Below are positions 24,178 to 36,588 of a stretch of 64,000 nucleotides of DNA, one piece after another. The notes beneath the pieces were generated by a model that did no database searches, had not been told where the DNA came from, and worked only from the letters and a program-made list of their open reading frames with translations. Made by a program: the position numbers and the translations under genes. The DNA is taken from positions 501,001 to 565,000 of the forward strand of contig OX419762.1 in the NCBI GenBank assembly GCA_948567375.1, given 5' to 3'. Numbering within the stretch: the stretch's first letter is position 1; every line of letters starts with the position of its first letter. This stretch comes from Lunularia cruciata. Its lineage: Eukaryota > Streptophyta > Marchantiopsida > Lunulariales > Lunulariaceae.

Positions 24178-27100
24178 TGTGACAACTCGACAAATATCAC
24201 TTTTGTGGTAATCGGGTAAGTAAAGTTCATTCCCGTAGAGATACGAGTCAGAAATGTCCAAATACAAAGTCAAACAATAGCATGTAGTTCTTCTTGGTTG
24301 CGTCTTTAATCTCTCAGGTAGAAACCACACCCAGAAGAGAGTAACAAGCACTGACTTGCAGTCTCGTCACAAATTAACACTCCAAAATCACAACTCCTTC
24401 AATTCTTTCCAAACAATCTTGATTGTGATGATTCAGGCTCTCACAAAAATGGCACTTCACTGCAAAATGACTTTGCCTCAGAATTGTGTTCCACCCCTCC
24501 ACTAAAGGCACAACTTCCTTGATCGAAATTACTTCACATCAATTTTGCACTGCACTCACAAATGCAGAATACTACCAACACTACAATTCCTCTCAGATCT
24601 GTCAAGGCATTGCTTCGATTGCACTTCACTCAAGATCAAACACACAAAATGAAGATCAAGGCTGTGGAATCCAACATCCAACAAGCACTCTGACTTGCAC
24701 TTCAAAATTCTTCACACACTCACAAACATAGACACAAAGTTGATACTCAAAATCAAGCTCAAGCGACGAGCACTGCTTCACAGCACTTTGCTTTATCTAT
24801 ACTTAGAAATAATGAGCACTGAACAACATTTGACTGCGAATGCCACTCTTAAATAGTGAAGCAATCGACAGTTCTAACAACTATACCGTTCTACAACAAC
24901 TGTTCTAACCTGTAGATGCAAAATGACAATGCACCTCTTCATATCTACCTCTTCAAATCTCAAATCGGTTACTAATCCGATCCGATGTCTACTTCTTCTT
25001 TGGCTTTCAAACCCAAACCCGAAGTAACTTTACTTCCTACTACTCTGTCCTCGGGTTTCAGATCTTCTACTTCTTCTACCAATTCCAACAATTCTCTTTC
25101 TTGATCTAAAATTCCACTAGTGGGTAATCTATCTAACTCCTTATCTCCCAACCCACTCTTCTCTAAAGTGTCAACTGTCAAATCCGAAGACATTTGGACT
25201 CCTATGTTATCTACTTTGGGTTTTGCTCTAACATCCTTTTGAACTTTTTCTAGCTCTACTTTCACTAAGTCTAATCTAATTGAAATGTTATCCTCTACCT
25301 CTAAAACCTTTCTGTCTACACGAGTTCTTAATTTGATCAACAAGGCATTCATCTTGGTGTCTTTTGCTTGTCTTTGCCTCGTCTCCTGCACCAACAACTT
25401 CAACTTGTGCAGGCGCGCTTCTTCAATTTGAACGTTGGCTTCTGTACTTAACATCACGTTCACCCGGAGGACTATCTCCTTCAATGGCTCCAATCTTGTC
25501 TTCCTTTCTTGTTCCCAATCTGCAAGCCATTCCTCTCGGTACATTGCCAACTCTGCCTCGAACTCGGCTTTCACCGTTTCCTTCTCCTTCTCCTTCTATT
25601 CAATCTTCTCTTCCTGATTACAAAGTAACTCTCGTAATCTCTCTTCTTCTCTATACCGTGCAGCCAACTCTCTTTGCCAGAGTTGCTTCTTCTCTTCCAT
25701 ACTCTCCATCACTCTATCAAGCTCTTGATCCTTCGCTACTACCCTCGCCATAGCATGGATAAGTTCTACTCTTGAATCAGCAAACTGTTGCTTCAAGATT
25801 TTGTATTCAGCTACCTGTCTCTCTTGTACTATGTCACTCTTCCTCGCAAGATCCTCTCGATAGCTCACTTCCCTCTTCAGGTCTTCAATTACCTGACTTC
25901 TCTCTATTGCCTCCACTCGCAGTACTTCTCTCTCCTCCTCACCTCGGGTTACACTCCTCTTCAACTCCGAGTTCTCTTCTTCTAATCTCACTACCACCTG
26001 CAATACAATCTTTACCTTTGGACAAGTCGACTGCATCTCCTTCTTCTTGTGCTCCAACTTCACCAACAATGGGCACACTACCTCTTGCAAGTACTCCACT
26101 CCATCACTGGTAACTACCTCATCCCGCGGAGTGGTCTCTCTTTTCTCCTCGTGTTCTCCTGATACTCGCCTTCTTCTCTGGAGTCTTTGTATCGGGATTG
26201 ATGCCTCACTGCCCAAGCCTTCTTCTACCTCTTCCTTCACTCTACTCGGCCCCGCTTCACACTTCACCTTATGTCGCAAGCAAACTTCTTGCTGTACTGC
26301 AATCTTCTTTTCCTCTGGCATTGGTACTTTGTCCTCCAACGTTGTGTTGTCTTCGGCTTCCACCTCGGCTTGCACTTCTTCTTTGTATTCTTCAGCCGTT
26401 GGCGCCGATGTCATCTCTCCACCTTCTTCACTATCACTGCTCATATCTCTGCTCTGCAGTGTCAGCTCAGGTTCATCCTCATGTTCCGAGTCCTCTATTT
26501 TGAGCTCGGCCTCGCCTTTTGAGTCTTCATCTTCTGACTCAATTACTACCATTCCTCGCCTCGGGTTACATCTCTGCATCTTCCAAGGTTTCTTGCTTTC
26601 TTTGGCTTCTCCTTGCCGACTCCTCTTCTTTGTCGGTGTACTCACTACGACCTCCACGTTCTTCCCTGTCTTTGCGTAGTAGTTGTCCATGCTCCGGATT
26701 TGGAGTATGTATTTCTGCTCCTCGACATCGACCTCTTTTTGCACATCAGGATGGAAGTGCAACACCATCCGATTGTACCCATTCTTTGTTCTTTTTGACG
26801 AGAAGGCATCTCTCACCTCCTGAGTCTCTTGGGCTATCTCTCCTTTCCCCAAGAATGTGGCTCCTTGCTCCGAGCCTACCTCCTTCCCGAGTACGAGTCT
26901 CCAATCCGACTCTGTCCAGCGAGCCGGATTTCCTCTCTTCCCTTCTTCCTTAGGTCCATCAAGACACTTACTCTTGATGATTTCTGTCATGAATCCTGGA
27001 AAACTTACGTTCCAGTTCCATGCCAGAAAGGTGATCCAAAGTCGGCTCAAGACTTTGATCCTCGCTATCACATCTAATCTCCAAATTGCATGATTTCTCA

Positions 27101-27685
27101 CTGCGAATTTGGAGTTATTCTTCCCTCCTCCCATCTCTTCTACTTTCTCACTTTCTCTCAATTTCACTCTCGCAACTTCTCCCTTGTGCACTAACATGAG
27201 TCCAACTCTATTTCCCTTTCCCTGATCACCTGCAAGATGACTCCTCAACGGCGAAGGAAAATTGCTCAACATTTCGTCGTTGCAGTTTCAATTTTTATAG
27301 AATTGCGCTTCTTTGTCTTCCGTCACTTTGAGTTCCTACCGAGAAATCACACCTCCAACATGCACCTGTCACTGTCAATCAACCTTTGCACGTATGAGCT
27401 GCTAGTTTTCAAATGGCCCCTTCTTGAATTTCTCACCACGACATAAGGTTGTTAGACAGTCTTTGCCTCGGGTTGAGCTCCCCCCGATCCAAAGACAATT
27501 TACTTTGGGTTGTATGCTGATAGGGCATTTCCGAATACTTTGCCTTATGACCCAAAGTCACTTTACTTTTGGTTTCATCCCGAAGACTCTTTTCTTCCCC
27601 TTCTTTGGCCATACAGGCACAATCCGACTTCTCTATACACTTCTTCTCCTTTATTTTGAAAAAAACAAAAAATGTGGGCACCACA
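24178..27685 (-). mobile_element. Family B element, copy B1 (complete, 3508 bp)
   Basis: It runs TGTGACAACTC...GTGGGCACCACA and is inserted in A3 pol with a perfect 5-bp target duplication, TCCTT at 24173-24177 and 27686-27690. Removing it rejoins the A pol sequence. The ends are TG...CA with only a weak inverted repeat (TGTG plus a few positions). I find no long direct repeat between the two ends, so there is no LTR pair. On the minus strand it has about 410 bp of leader with a CTATAAAAAT box just before the ORF start, a 2.3-kb coding region, and about 790 bp of 3' non-coding sequence. It could be a solo LTR of a giant retrotransposon or a distinct element type. Confidence 0.85.
24972..27272 (-). 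pseudogene. Family B long ORF: acidic, coiled-coil protein with one in-frame stop
   Basis: The frame opens at ATG 27272 (MLSNFP) for 558 codons, meets one TAG at 25596-25598, and continues in the same frame to 24972, giving about 766 codons in all. The first ~190 residues carry blocks also seen in B3 and B4: RLDVIARIKVLSRLW, ESDWRLVLGKEVG, RMVLHFHPDV and EVDVEEQKYILQI. Next come a very acidic Glu/Asp/Ser-rich region (about residues 230-330) and long Glu/Lys/Arg/Leu heptad-like stretches typical of coiled coil. I see no reverse transcriptase, transposase, integrase or zinc-finger motif. It may be a transposon-borne structural protein of unknown function. The shared blocks show it was once under coding constraint. 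Confidence 0.65.
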
Positions 27686-30558
27686 TCCTTGTACTCCATT
27701 GGAATCTCTTGAGTGACTGAGATTGTCATGAGCTCCTCATCCGAGAAAGAATCATCCACTGGCTCATCTCCATCATGATCATAGGCTCTAGATAACAAAT
27801 CAGCATTTGTTATTCTTGGTTTGGTTGTATCCACTATAACCATCTCCAAAACTGTACCTCTCATGACTTGCAACCTCCTCCAAGATCTCATCAATGAATC
27901 GCAATGGGTAGTAGTCCTTCTTGGTAATAGCATTAAGGTTCTTCTAATCCATACATACCCAAAGCTTGCCATTCTTTTTCTTCACAATGACAATTGGAGA
28001 CACCCATTCTGAATTCTCCACCTCAAAGATAAATCCAGCCTCCTTGAGCTTATCAATCTCCTCCTTCACAACCAAAGATATTGGTGGGCTAATGCGACAT
28101 TGCTTTTGGCGGATTGGTCTTGCATGTGACTCCACCTCTATCTTGTGCTCCTCCAAGGTGACTTCCTTCAAATCCTTGTAACTAAAAGCAAACACATGGA
28201 TGAACTTGCGGAAAATCCCCTCAAATCTCACCTTCTCCTCCTTGGTAACATTTGGGCCATACTTGAGGGTAGCTAACCTTCTCTCTACCTCCTCAAGTGT
28301 CAATGGTGATTTGTTTGGGTCCTTCAAAACCTCAAGCTTAGGTGCAAAATCCATAGCACACAAGGGATACACATCTGAATCAGATTCAGATTCATCCTCC
28401 TCCGTGGAAGTCTCCTCTTCCATGCTTGTGTCCACACCTGAAGCTCCTTCTTCAGAATCTGATTCCCAATAATCAGAAGATGGTGATCTGAATGTGAAGT
28501 GTTGGTGGTGTTAGTCACATGAACAGTGACTCTATGGTTTGATGGCCCAATCCTCAAGTACCCTTTGTGCCATTGATCAGTTGTGCATGCTGCTCTCAAC
28601 CATGGCCTCCCAAGAAGTAAATCATAGCTTGAATCCTTCAAGACTTGGAAAGTCATGAGATTTTGAACTCCCATAACTGAAACTACCACTTTATCCATCA
28701 TCCTTACTGGTCAAACTTGTTGCTTGTTTGCCATGCTCACCACAAATGTTGAAGGTCTTGAGGGTATCATACCCAACTTCTTCATCAACCTTTCTGACAT
28801 GGCATTCACTGCTGATCCTCCATCAACCAATGCATCCTTGATGTTGTGACCATTCACTCTCACATCAATCTTGGAGGCATATTCACAAGCCTCCCATGGT
28901 GCTGGCTTGGCATCCACCACCCCCATTGATATTGGAACTTTTGCTTTCTTCTTCTTCTTGCTCCTTGTAGAACTCAAACCACCTCTAAGCTCCTTTCTCA
29001 AGGTAGGGTTCGAAGCAATTAATTAGCCCACTGTGATGTTAGCCTTGTGACTACCAACATCCTCCAACACATTGTAGTTCCATTGTTGCTTTGAGAGCAA
29101 GAAGTCCTCCATCCCCAACTTCTTCCTTGGAGTCTTTGTTGTTGATGGTGTTGAGATGCGAGTGCTCCTAGTAGACATAAGAGTATCCTTGCTTGAAGTA
29201 AATCCTTGAGAAGAGTGAACATCCTCTACAAAACGAGCTCTCTTCTTCTCTTGTGCCAAAAGCTCCAAATTAAGACCCTTGGAGTTTGAGCACTCTCTCT
29301 TCTCATACTTGCTCTCAACCACATCTATGGATGCTATCCCCTTACCTTTTTTGGGATTAGGAGCCACTTGGGTTTCATTACCTCCCTCTTTCTCTCTATT
29401 GGCTCCCTCATAACCCCTTCCTCCATGGTAAGTGGAATTTGGGCAATTCCTTTGGATATGGCCTCTTCCTCCACAACCAAAACAATTTCTATCATTGAAA
29501 TTGTTGGCTGGTTGGCCTCCTCTATATGGATAGTTTCCATAACTCCTAGGCCCTCTCCCTACATTCTGATCCACCTCTCTCTTCTCCCATAGTTGCACCA
29601 CATTGATCTTGAGATCCGCAAGTTGTTTTGTGATGGTTTGAAGTGGATCCTTTGGTGGACGTGCAAGAACTGGAGCAACTACTACTTGTGGTGCAACCCT
29701 TGCCACCAAAGTATCAGAAGTTCCACCATACTTGTAGCCTTGAGGAGGACGCACAACCTCCTTCACACCAAATCACTCTCATCCCCTTCCAAACTCTCCT
29801 CCATACGAATTGCGATCTTGATAGCTTCAACCTTGGAAGAAGGTTTCTCATATCTCACCTTGCTTCTAATTTGTGGTCTCAACCCTCCCACAAAATTCTT
29901 GGTGAGCATGGCCCCTATGCCAATCATTGTAGTCTCCACATCATCCCCACCCTTCCTCAACACTATGCAAAATCTGGACTCTAACTTTTCCACTCTTTCC
30001 ACATAGACTCACTTTCTCTCCTTCTCCTTGCTTGAGAAATGTAACTCACTCATCAATCTCTCATAACTCTCATCAGGAAGAAAGTTCTCAATGAGTGCTG
30101 AAGTCAAAGTCTCCCAAGACTCCTCTTCCTCATCTCTCCTCTCTCTCTTTTGGTATTCTGACTCATACCATGTAAGAGCTGCATCCTCAAAGAAATCTGG
30201 TAATAATGAGGCCCACTCATTCTTCCTCCTCTCATTGTTTCCTATGCAAGCTCTCTTGAAGTCTCTCACAAAGGCCTCCACATCTTCTCCATCCTTGCCA
30301 AAGAAAACCGGAAGTTTTCCCAACTTAACCGCTCACTATCTTTCTTTTCTCTCAAATTTTTTTTTCTATTTTCTTTTCTCTCACTCTATTACTAATAGAG
30401 TATATACATGACTAACACCATCTGAGAATAATCCACTCTAGGGAACACAAAAGGTTCAGGTTGCTCCAAGATTTCTATAGCAACATCAAATCCTAGAGTG
30501 CTTATTAATCTAACTCTCATGGATAGTTTATCCATAAGTTGAAAGATTATCTCCATCA

Positions 30559-31032
30559 CTAATCTTGAGAACTAGCTGATGAAGGTGATAGTATTTCTGT
30601 AGCTGTACTAAGACTCCCTCCAAAATCTTTCACCAAAGTCTCCAAAAGTGCTTTTACTCCACTACACTCATGTCTTTTTGGAAGTCCTTCAACTCCACAA
30701 ACCTCACACAACTCCTTGGTCTTAGATCTTCTTCCTCCCAATCTTGGTGAAGAAGGTCCAACATGTAAACCCAAGTCCAGTAAGTCTCTCCTTTCTCTCA
30801 ATCTCTTGCTCTCAAAGGTCAATGGACATGAACTTGCCTTATGTCCCTTCTCTCCACACAAAAAGCACTTAGACTCACTCTTTCCTCCAAGTGGTGTAGA
30901 TTTTTGGATCCTCTCAACACTCTCTTCAAATTCTATTGTAATCTCTCTTTTCCTCACATCCACCCCTACAATCACCTCAAACCCTTGAGGAACCTTGCAT
31001 AATCTCAATTTCCACTCTTGATGACCCTTCAT
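30559..31032 (-). CDS. Family A pre-gag ORF-b (CCHC zinc-knuckle protein), copy A3
   Basis: This is a 157-codon frame (MKGHQEW...PSSASSQD), the same length as in A2 and A1 and with few residue changes. The CFLCGEKGHKASSCP knuckle and the CEVCGVEGLPKRHEC cluster are intact although the A3 polyprotein downstream is wrecked. The out-of-phase partner frame at 30977-31192 is also kept. Its role is unknown. Confidence 0.6.
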   Translation of the reverse strand: MKGHQEWKLRLCKVPQGFEVIVGVDVRKREITIEFEESVERIQKSTPLGGKSESKCFLCGEKGHKASSCPLTFESKRLRERRDLLDLGLHVGPSSPRLGGRRSKTKELCEVCGVEGLPKRHECSGVKALLETLVKDFGGSLSTATEILSPSSASSQD

Positions 31033-31629
31033 GTTCCCAAGATGAATCTAAACACTCAAACATGCTTTTTGTTGATCTCAAACTCCTCATGCATGAGATC
31101 TCCACTCTGTAGAGTTGACCCTTCCTCACAATGTCACTCAAATCTCCCAACTTGTATGTCACAGTCCTCTGAAATTTGGCACACTTGATCAAAACTCTAG
31201 GTCGTCCCTCCTTGCAAAATTTCAGATCTTTTCATTGAGCCATTTGGCCTAGACACCTTTCTATTCAGCACCCATATTTCAGATTTGGTCTGAAAACCAC
31301 CCCCTTCACTTCAAAAACTCATTACTCCCTGCGCAAGAACGATCTCTCTCTAATTTTTGTGGTAGCAGGTAGAATAACATGCACTGATTTTTCTTGGAAA
31401 TTTTCAGGACAATTCACTGAAAATTCAAGAAATGGCAAACTCTGTACAATTTTCCAAAGAGCATGCAGTTGTTGGAACACTTTACCCTATCAACTTTCAA
31501 AAATTCTAGCTAGTGCGCATAGAAGCTCTCACAATAATTTCAATTGTGCTAACTGAAAGATAACACAAGCTATCATGTTTAGAAATCTCAAGTCCAGATC
31601 TCAAACTTTAGATTTTGCCCAAAATCACC

Positions 31630-31848
31630 TTAATCCCTAAAATCTGCAATCCACCTCACACAATCTCTCCAATTTTTCTCATGTGTGAAGATGTACAAAA
31701 TCACCTCAAAGACATCATAATGAACTATAGGGTATACAAATGGATCTTGGTTCTCTAACATAAGTTCAGCCCTCTCCTCTCCTAATGTTCTCTCCAAGTG
31801 AGCTTTCATAGCCTCCTTCTGCCTAATATAGAATTGAACACGGAACAT
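31630..31848 (-). CDS. Family A pre-gag ORF-a, copy A3
   Basis: A 72-codon frame, MFRVQFYIRQKEAMKAH...IADFRD, nearly identical to ORF-a of A2. It lies between the primer-binding site and ORF-b. No family is recognised. Confidence 0.45.
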   Translation of the reverse strand: MFRVQFYIRQKEAMKAHLERTLGEERAELMLENQDPFVYPIVHYDVFEVILYIFTHEKNWRDCVRWIADFRD

Positions 31849-31889
31849 TATCTTGCCTTCTAGAGAGGTCCCGGCAACAGAACCAAAAA

Positions 31890-32581
31890 TGTGAGCCGGC
31901 ATGTCTCTCACTCAGGATGAACCTATGATGGCTATTATAGTAGCGCACCATGGACTAAGAAGGCAAGGAACCCCAACTCTATCATACTCCTCCAAGGCTA
32001 ACACTCCAAGACTCAAGACATTGATCACTAGAGAACTCAATGAGAGAGAGATAGTTGCAAATGAAAGGATGATGAGTACCTCCTCACCCCTTGCTTATAT
32101 ACTTGTGAAATAGTTACATACCAAAGTTACTAATTACCGTAGTAGCTCAAGTTACTAGACTAAAAGTCAAGTAAAGTCAAAAAGTAGAAAGGAATATCCA
32201 TTCATATGGGCATATTCCCCTAAGCATGTGGTCTTATCTTGACCCAACCACTAAGTCAAGGATTCTTTCACATGGGCTATCCTTGGACTAAAGAAGAATC
32301 CAAAACAAAAAGGCTTGCGGGCCCAAGAGTTCTCAACTCTTTCCTCAAAGCCAAACACCTAGGAATAATACCAAGTCAACACACTAAAATCCAAAATAGT
32401 GGTGCTCATCTTTTCTACTTCCTCTAAAGTAAGGTCCCCTCTATCTTAGCTATGACTAACTTTAGCTAACCATGACTACTATAGAACCATCCTTTATCTC
32501 TATATAAATAATATCTCTTAAGTACTTGTAATACCAAGTTAAATATCACAATACCACACACATGCACATATGGGTGTTACA
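31890..32581 (-). repeat. Family A LTR (5' LTR of A3), 692 bp
   Basis: It runs TGTGAGCCGGCATGTC...GGTGTTACA. The right neighbour is GACCAGAAG. On its left is the CCCGGCAACAGAACCAAAAA primer-binding-site side of A3. Confidence 0.9.
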
Positions 32582-34690
32582 GACCAGAAGAAATCTTTAG
32601 GAAATCTTCTTGTAGGAATCTCAGAATTGCATGGGTGAGGTACCATTGGAAAGCTCTTGATGAGACAAACAGAGGGGAGGAAGGCCAGCCATTTTTCCAT
32701 GGAGGAAGAATTTGCACATTTTCAAGGCCTACTTCATCTATTTGGCTCTCAAAATTGCCTCTAAAGATTTTAGGCATATTTTGGTTTCTACTCTATTAGT
32801 AGAAGTACTTATTTGGTGATACCTCTTTTTGATCTATTTAGTTCATCATGTGTAACATCCTCCCAAATGTTACCAACCAAATTTCACCTCTAGATCATAT
32901 GTCTAGCTATTGGTTCTAAGGTTTTCAAGTCTATTTTGTTGGCCCTTTGTAGCCTCTCTAGTCCACAACCTTGTGCCTCAAAATGCCAAATTGAGAAAAT
33001 TAAGGCCTTCTTTGTTGCAATTCTAAGACCTATGAAACCTTCTTCAACTCCAGCCTAACTCACTATGAGACCTCTAGAAGCCTCTCCAACTCTACTTCCA
33101 AACTCTCCCTACTTCAAAAATTCAAAAGAGTGGTGCCTCCTAATCTAGCCAATCTGGCCTTTGCCAACTCTGGTAGATCTACTCTAGATCTGGTTGACAT
33201 CCAAATCCTCTACCAAATGAAACTAATTCCTCTAATTGAGAGGATGGTGACCTTCAAATCCCTAATTTGAAGGCATGGGTTTTATATCCAACTCTAATTT
33301 TACACATGGGCCCAATTCACAACACTTTATCTCCAATTATACCTTCTTGCACTCAAATTGGCTCATGCAATTGAACATCCACTTTCACAACTTTGGGAAA
33401 TTTTAGCAACACTTTGGCATGTGGTCCAATAAATTGTCAAATCATAACACAAACTTGGTAGCACGTTTGCGCATGATTGCTCAAACTATCAACTAATTTG
33501 CAAAATCAAGTAACATTTGATCAAAAGTACCATTGATAATGCCATGCTTGGAGATACCACCAATGCACACTATCTTGTACCCAATTTCCACCTTCACTTC
33601 TTCTATGTAATAAGTTGATCAAAATTCAGATCAAGTCTCAAATTTGATCATTCAACACTTAATATAAATTGCCAACATGTCCTTATCACATCTTCAAGCC
33701 ACAACCACTCTAGTTAAGAAAATCTAGGTGATGTTTTTGAGTCTTTGTCTAACAAAGCCAGAAGCTTGAAGGCTCAACATAAAAGAAGTGAGCTCATAAG
33801 AGTTGCACTTTCAGGTATGCTCCTTTAGAGCGGCCAAGAATCCAACACTAAAAATGCATCTAACAACCCATTTAATGGTGCAAATAATAGCTCAATGGTG
33901 CAATAAGTCTACCTAATACCATATTTAACTACCATTAATTAGTCCTTGAGCAACAACCAATCACATAGTGACCGCCAAAACTATCATTCTAGCATCCTAG
34001 CAAACTAGCTTTGATGTTGCAAATGCCATGACACTTTTGTTAAGATGATCCAAAAGAGCATTGGTTTTCTTAGTATTCAAATATAGACTTTGAAATATCT
34101 TATTTCACTTTGAGCCTTGAGGGAGAAAAACTTATTTTTTAAAGTTCCAGACTTTTGCTTCTAGATGATGATAAAAGTTCTTTGAATGATCTTTGATCTC
34201 CTTAAATTTGGAAAAGCAATTTCAAGTCCCATATGATGAACTTCACTAGGAAGAAAATTCAATAAGATTGACCAAAACTGAACACTTAATTATTAATTCT
34301 TATTTCATATCTCCAATCTTTATTTGAAATGTTGAGTAGCTGGTTGTAGAAATTAATATAATTATATGTAACTATATCATATCAGTATGTTTATCATCAC
34401 ATAGAGTGAATATGGTTCATGTATCAGACACTAGTGTAACAAGATTAGATACTCGAGTTATTGTGCCATGTAGAAAAATTCTAAATAGTCCTCTGTAACA
34501 TAATACAACTTGAACTTAGCATGGTGTGTGTGTAGTTTTATCTCTAAAATAATTTGAATGTAAAATAGGCATCTCTAAATTTATACATAGGTCATTAGCA
34601 TTTCTAGCATCTGTGTATTTTGGTTATCATTTTTTTGTTCAACATGTTAACCAGTTCATTCTGCCAACTGTGTATGCTATATACAAATCC
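32582..34690. other. Unrecognised sequence between the A array and the LINE relic
   Basis: I recognise no gene or shared repeat here. It does not continue family B copy B3, which is what an uninterrupted insertion of the A array would require. A TGTAACATCCTCCCAAATG word near 32.85 kb looks like an LTR start, but I found no partner. Confidence 0.5.
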
Positions 34691-36588
34691 GGAGGAAAGG
34701 TGGATGCCAAAGGAGAAACCTCTAGTCAATAAAGCAAAAAAGCAAGCGCGTGTTAAGACAAGAAGAATAGTAAGACCCCATCAAGCCATAGAAGGAAAAG
34801 CTAGAGAGTGTAAAGGGGTGCTAAAGCTCAATACCACAATAGGTTAGAGAGAATCAATGACCACCTCGTACATGTCCGTAGCTAGCGCTTCAATGAGTTA
34901 ACATTGTATTGGCTTATTTTAGCTTATCATAATTTACAACACGTTCTTTTCATTGGAATGTTTTTGAGGTTTGGATGTTACTAAGGTCCAATTTTAATTA
35001 CATATGGTGAGGACCATCTAGAAGTTTAGGTGAACTCAAGGGTAGAGAGAGAATCTTATTTGGAACTAATCACTTAGAAAAAGGTGACCGCGTAGAGAAC
35101 ACAAAGGATAGGAAGACCCCATCAATCCATAGAAGGGAGAGACAAAAAAGGTAAAATGCAATTGTCACCTTCATCCGTGATAAGGTGACAGTTGCAAATG
35201 TCAATGTCAATCCATACAAGGGAGAGACAAGAAATCTGCCCTACTGCACCTAAGATATCCAAGCTATGCAAGTTGTATAGTCTACAAACAATTGGAGCAT
35301 CCAAAGAAGCATCACCTAGTGTGATTGCTCTATTATGGATTGCACCAGCCACTGCACTCTATAGAGCAATGGAGATACGTTGCCTAAAATATACTACAAA
35401 GCATGAGAGTGAGAGTGGTACCCCCTAGCACCTAACATGATAAACTCTCACGCATTCCTTAACAAACATGTCAAACATTGTGTCCATTGCTTTGTATAGC
35501 TACAAGGCTAGAAGGACAAAGAGGTGACCTCATTGCATGCCCCTATAATTGGAGACCTTGTGACCTACTGCTACACTCACCGCCCATCCAAGGGGATGGG
35601 TAATCACTCCCTCCAAAACTATATCTCATGTAGGATCCATAACCATGACATTTGCAATTGTCACCTTATCATCTCAGACCAAGTATAAATCTGCATTGAC
35701 ACGTGTTGTCTACAAAGCATATAAACGCTCTTTCTAAGCCAAGTATCCACTCTCATGCCATAGAAAACACTATGTCCCTAATAGCATCATGGGTAGCTAT
35801 CATCTGTCCTCCAAAAGGACACCATGTCATATGGACCGCTATTGCATCTATTGTAGAGCCACACTCACAAGTGAGTAATGAAGATGCAGATGTATGGACC
35901 AAACCTAGGTGAAACCTCATCATTGTAGATAAAGTAACTATTGCAAGTCAGAATGCCCTAATGCACAGTCAAAGCTAGGATCCAAGAGCATGCACCCTTG
36001 CTGAAGCAAGAGCAAAGATGTGCTATAGTAGCATGAGGAATGGACAAGTCAACTAAGAGAGAATGTAGCATATGCTCACACTATCATTCCATCAAGGAAG
36101 ATTGTAAACCTCTAGTCCAATCTGACAATAGTGAAGCAAAAGATAGAAAGTCCTCTTGTGCTTGTGGTAAAAGACTATCTCTTGTATATTGTAGTAACAT
36201 CCGGAGAGAATAAGGGTGAGAGAGTCCAACTACCTAAAAATGCTATAGGTGTCATCTCCTCTATCAATAACAAGCCAACCCTTCCACACAAGATTGGCAA
36301 AGCCGTCTATCTATGTGCCAAATCCCATGTCACACACTCAAAAGTCCTTGGTCTAATAATATAACCAAAGACTCCCATAATCCTCCTATCTAAGTCTCTT
36401 AGACGTGGTAGGAAGGACAAGGAGGAGAGGACTATGCATATGAGGTATGTTGGTCGACAAGCAATACTCAAGGAGAATACCAAATGCCACCTATGGATCT
36501 CCTAATAACAAAAGGTCATCCACATGGAGAACATCCTCTACAAGGGCAATGTCTAAGAAGCGTGTGAAAAAATCCTCGGATCCTACCG

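Larger units (their letters stand above)
22915..30323 (-). pseudogene. gag-pol of family A copy A3, disabled, deleted and interrupted
   Basis: Colinear with A1 gag-pol but heavily damaged. Gag starts at 30323 and shifts frame near 30005. The gag/protease part is split at about 29765, 29020 and 28705. The reverse transcriptase region at 27.69-28.4 kb is followed by an internal deletion (junction about 27812-27825). That deletion removes roughly 930 bp relative to A1 (about 58612-59542), including the FIDD catalytic motif and all of RNase H. Family B element B1 then splits the remaining pol at 24178-27685. The integrase continues at 23242-24177 and ends with the same TAG codon as A2, followed by the C-terminal piece at 22996-23220. 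Confidence 0.88.
15045..32581 (-). mobile_element. Tandem Ty3-type retrotransposon array (A2 and A3) sharing the middle LTR
   Basis: The order is LTR (15045-15736), internal A2, LTR (22176-22866), internal A3, LTR (31890-32581), all in minus orientation. The middle LTR is both the 5' LTR of A2 and the 3' LTR of A3. The outer flanks are GGAAC on the left and GACCA on the right, so there is no clean target duplication. The left flank is family B sequence whose continuation is absent on the right. A3 is interrupted by B1. Both copies are inactive through stops and frameshifts. Confidence 0.88.

Noticed and set aside
24178-27685. B1 as a DNA transposon of the Mutator, hAT or CACTA type
   Set aside because: Those make 9-11, 8 and 3-bp duplications and have clear terminal inverted repeats. 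B1 has 5 bp and almost no inverted repeat.
15045-32581. Array explained by a simple tandem segmental duplication including flanks
   Set aside because: No flanking non-element sequence is duplicated; only the element repeats, and the middle LTR is single.
34620-34847. 75-codon plus-strand frame as a gene
   Set aside because: It overlaps the minus-strand LINE tail motif and has no family similarity.
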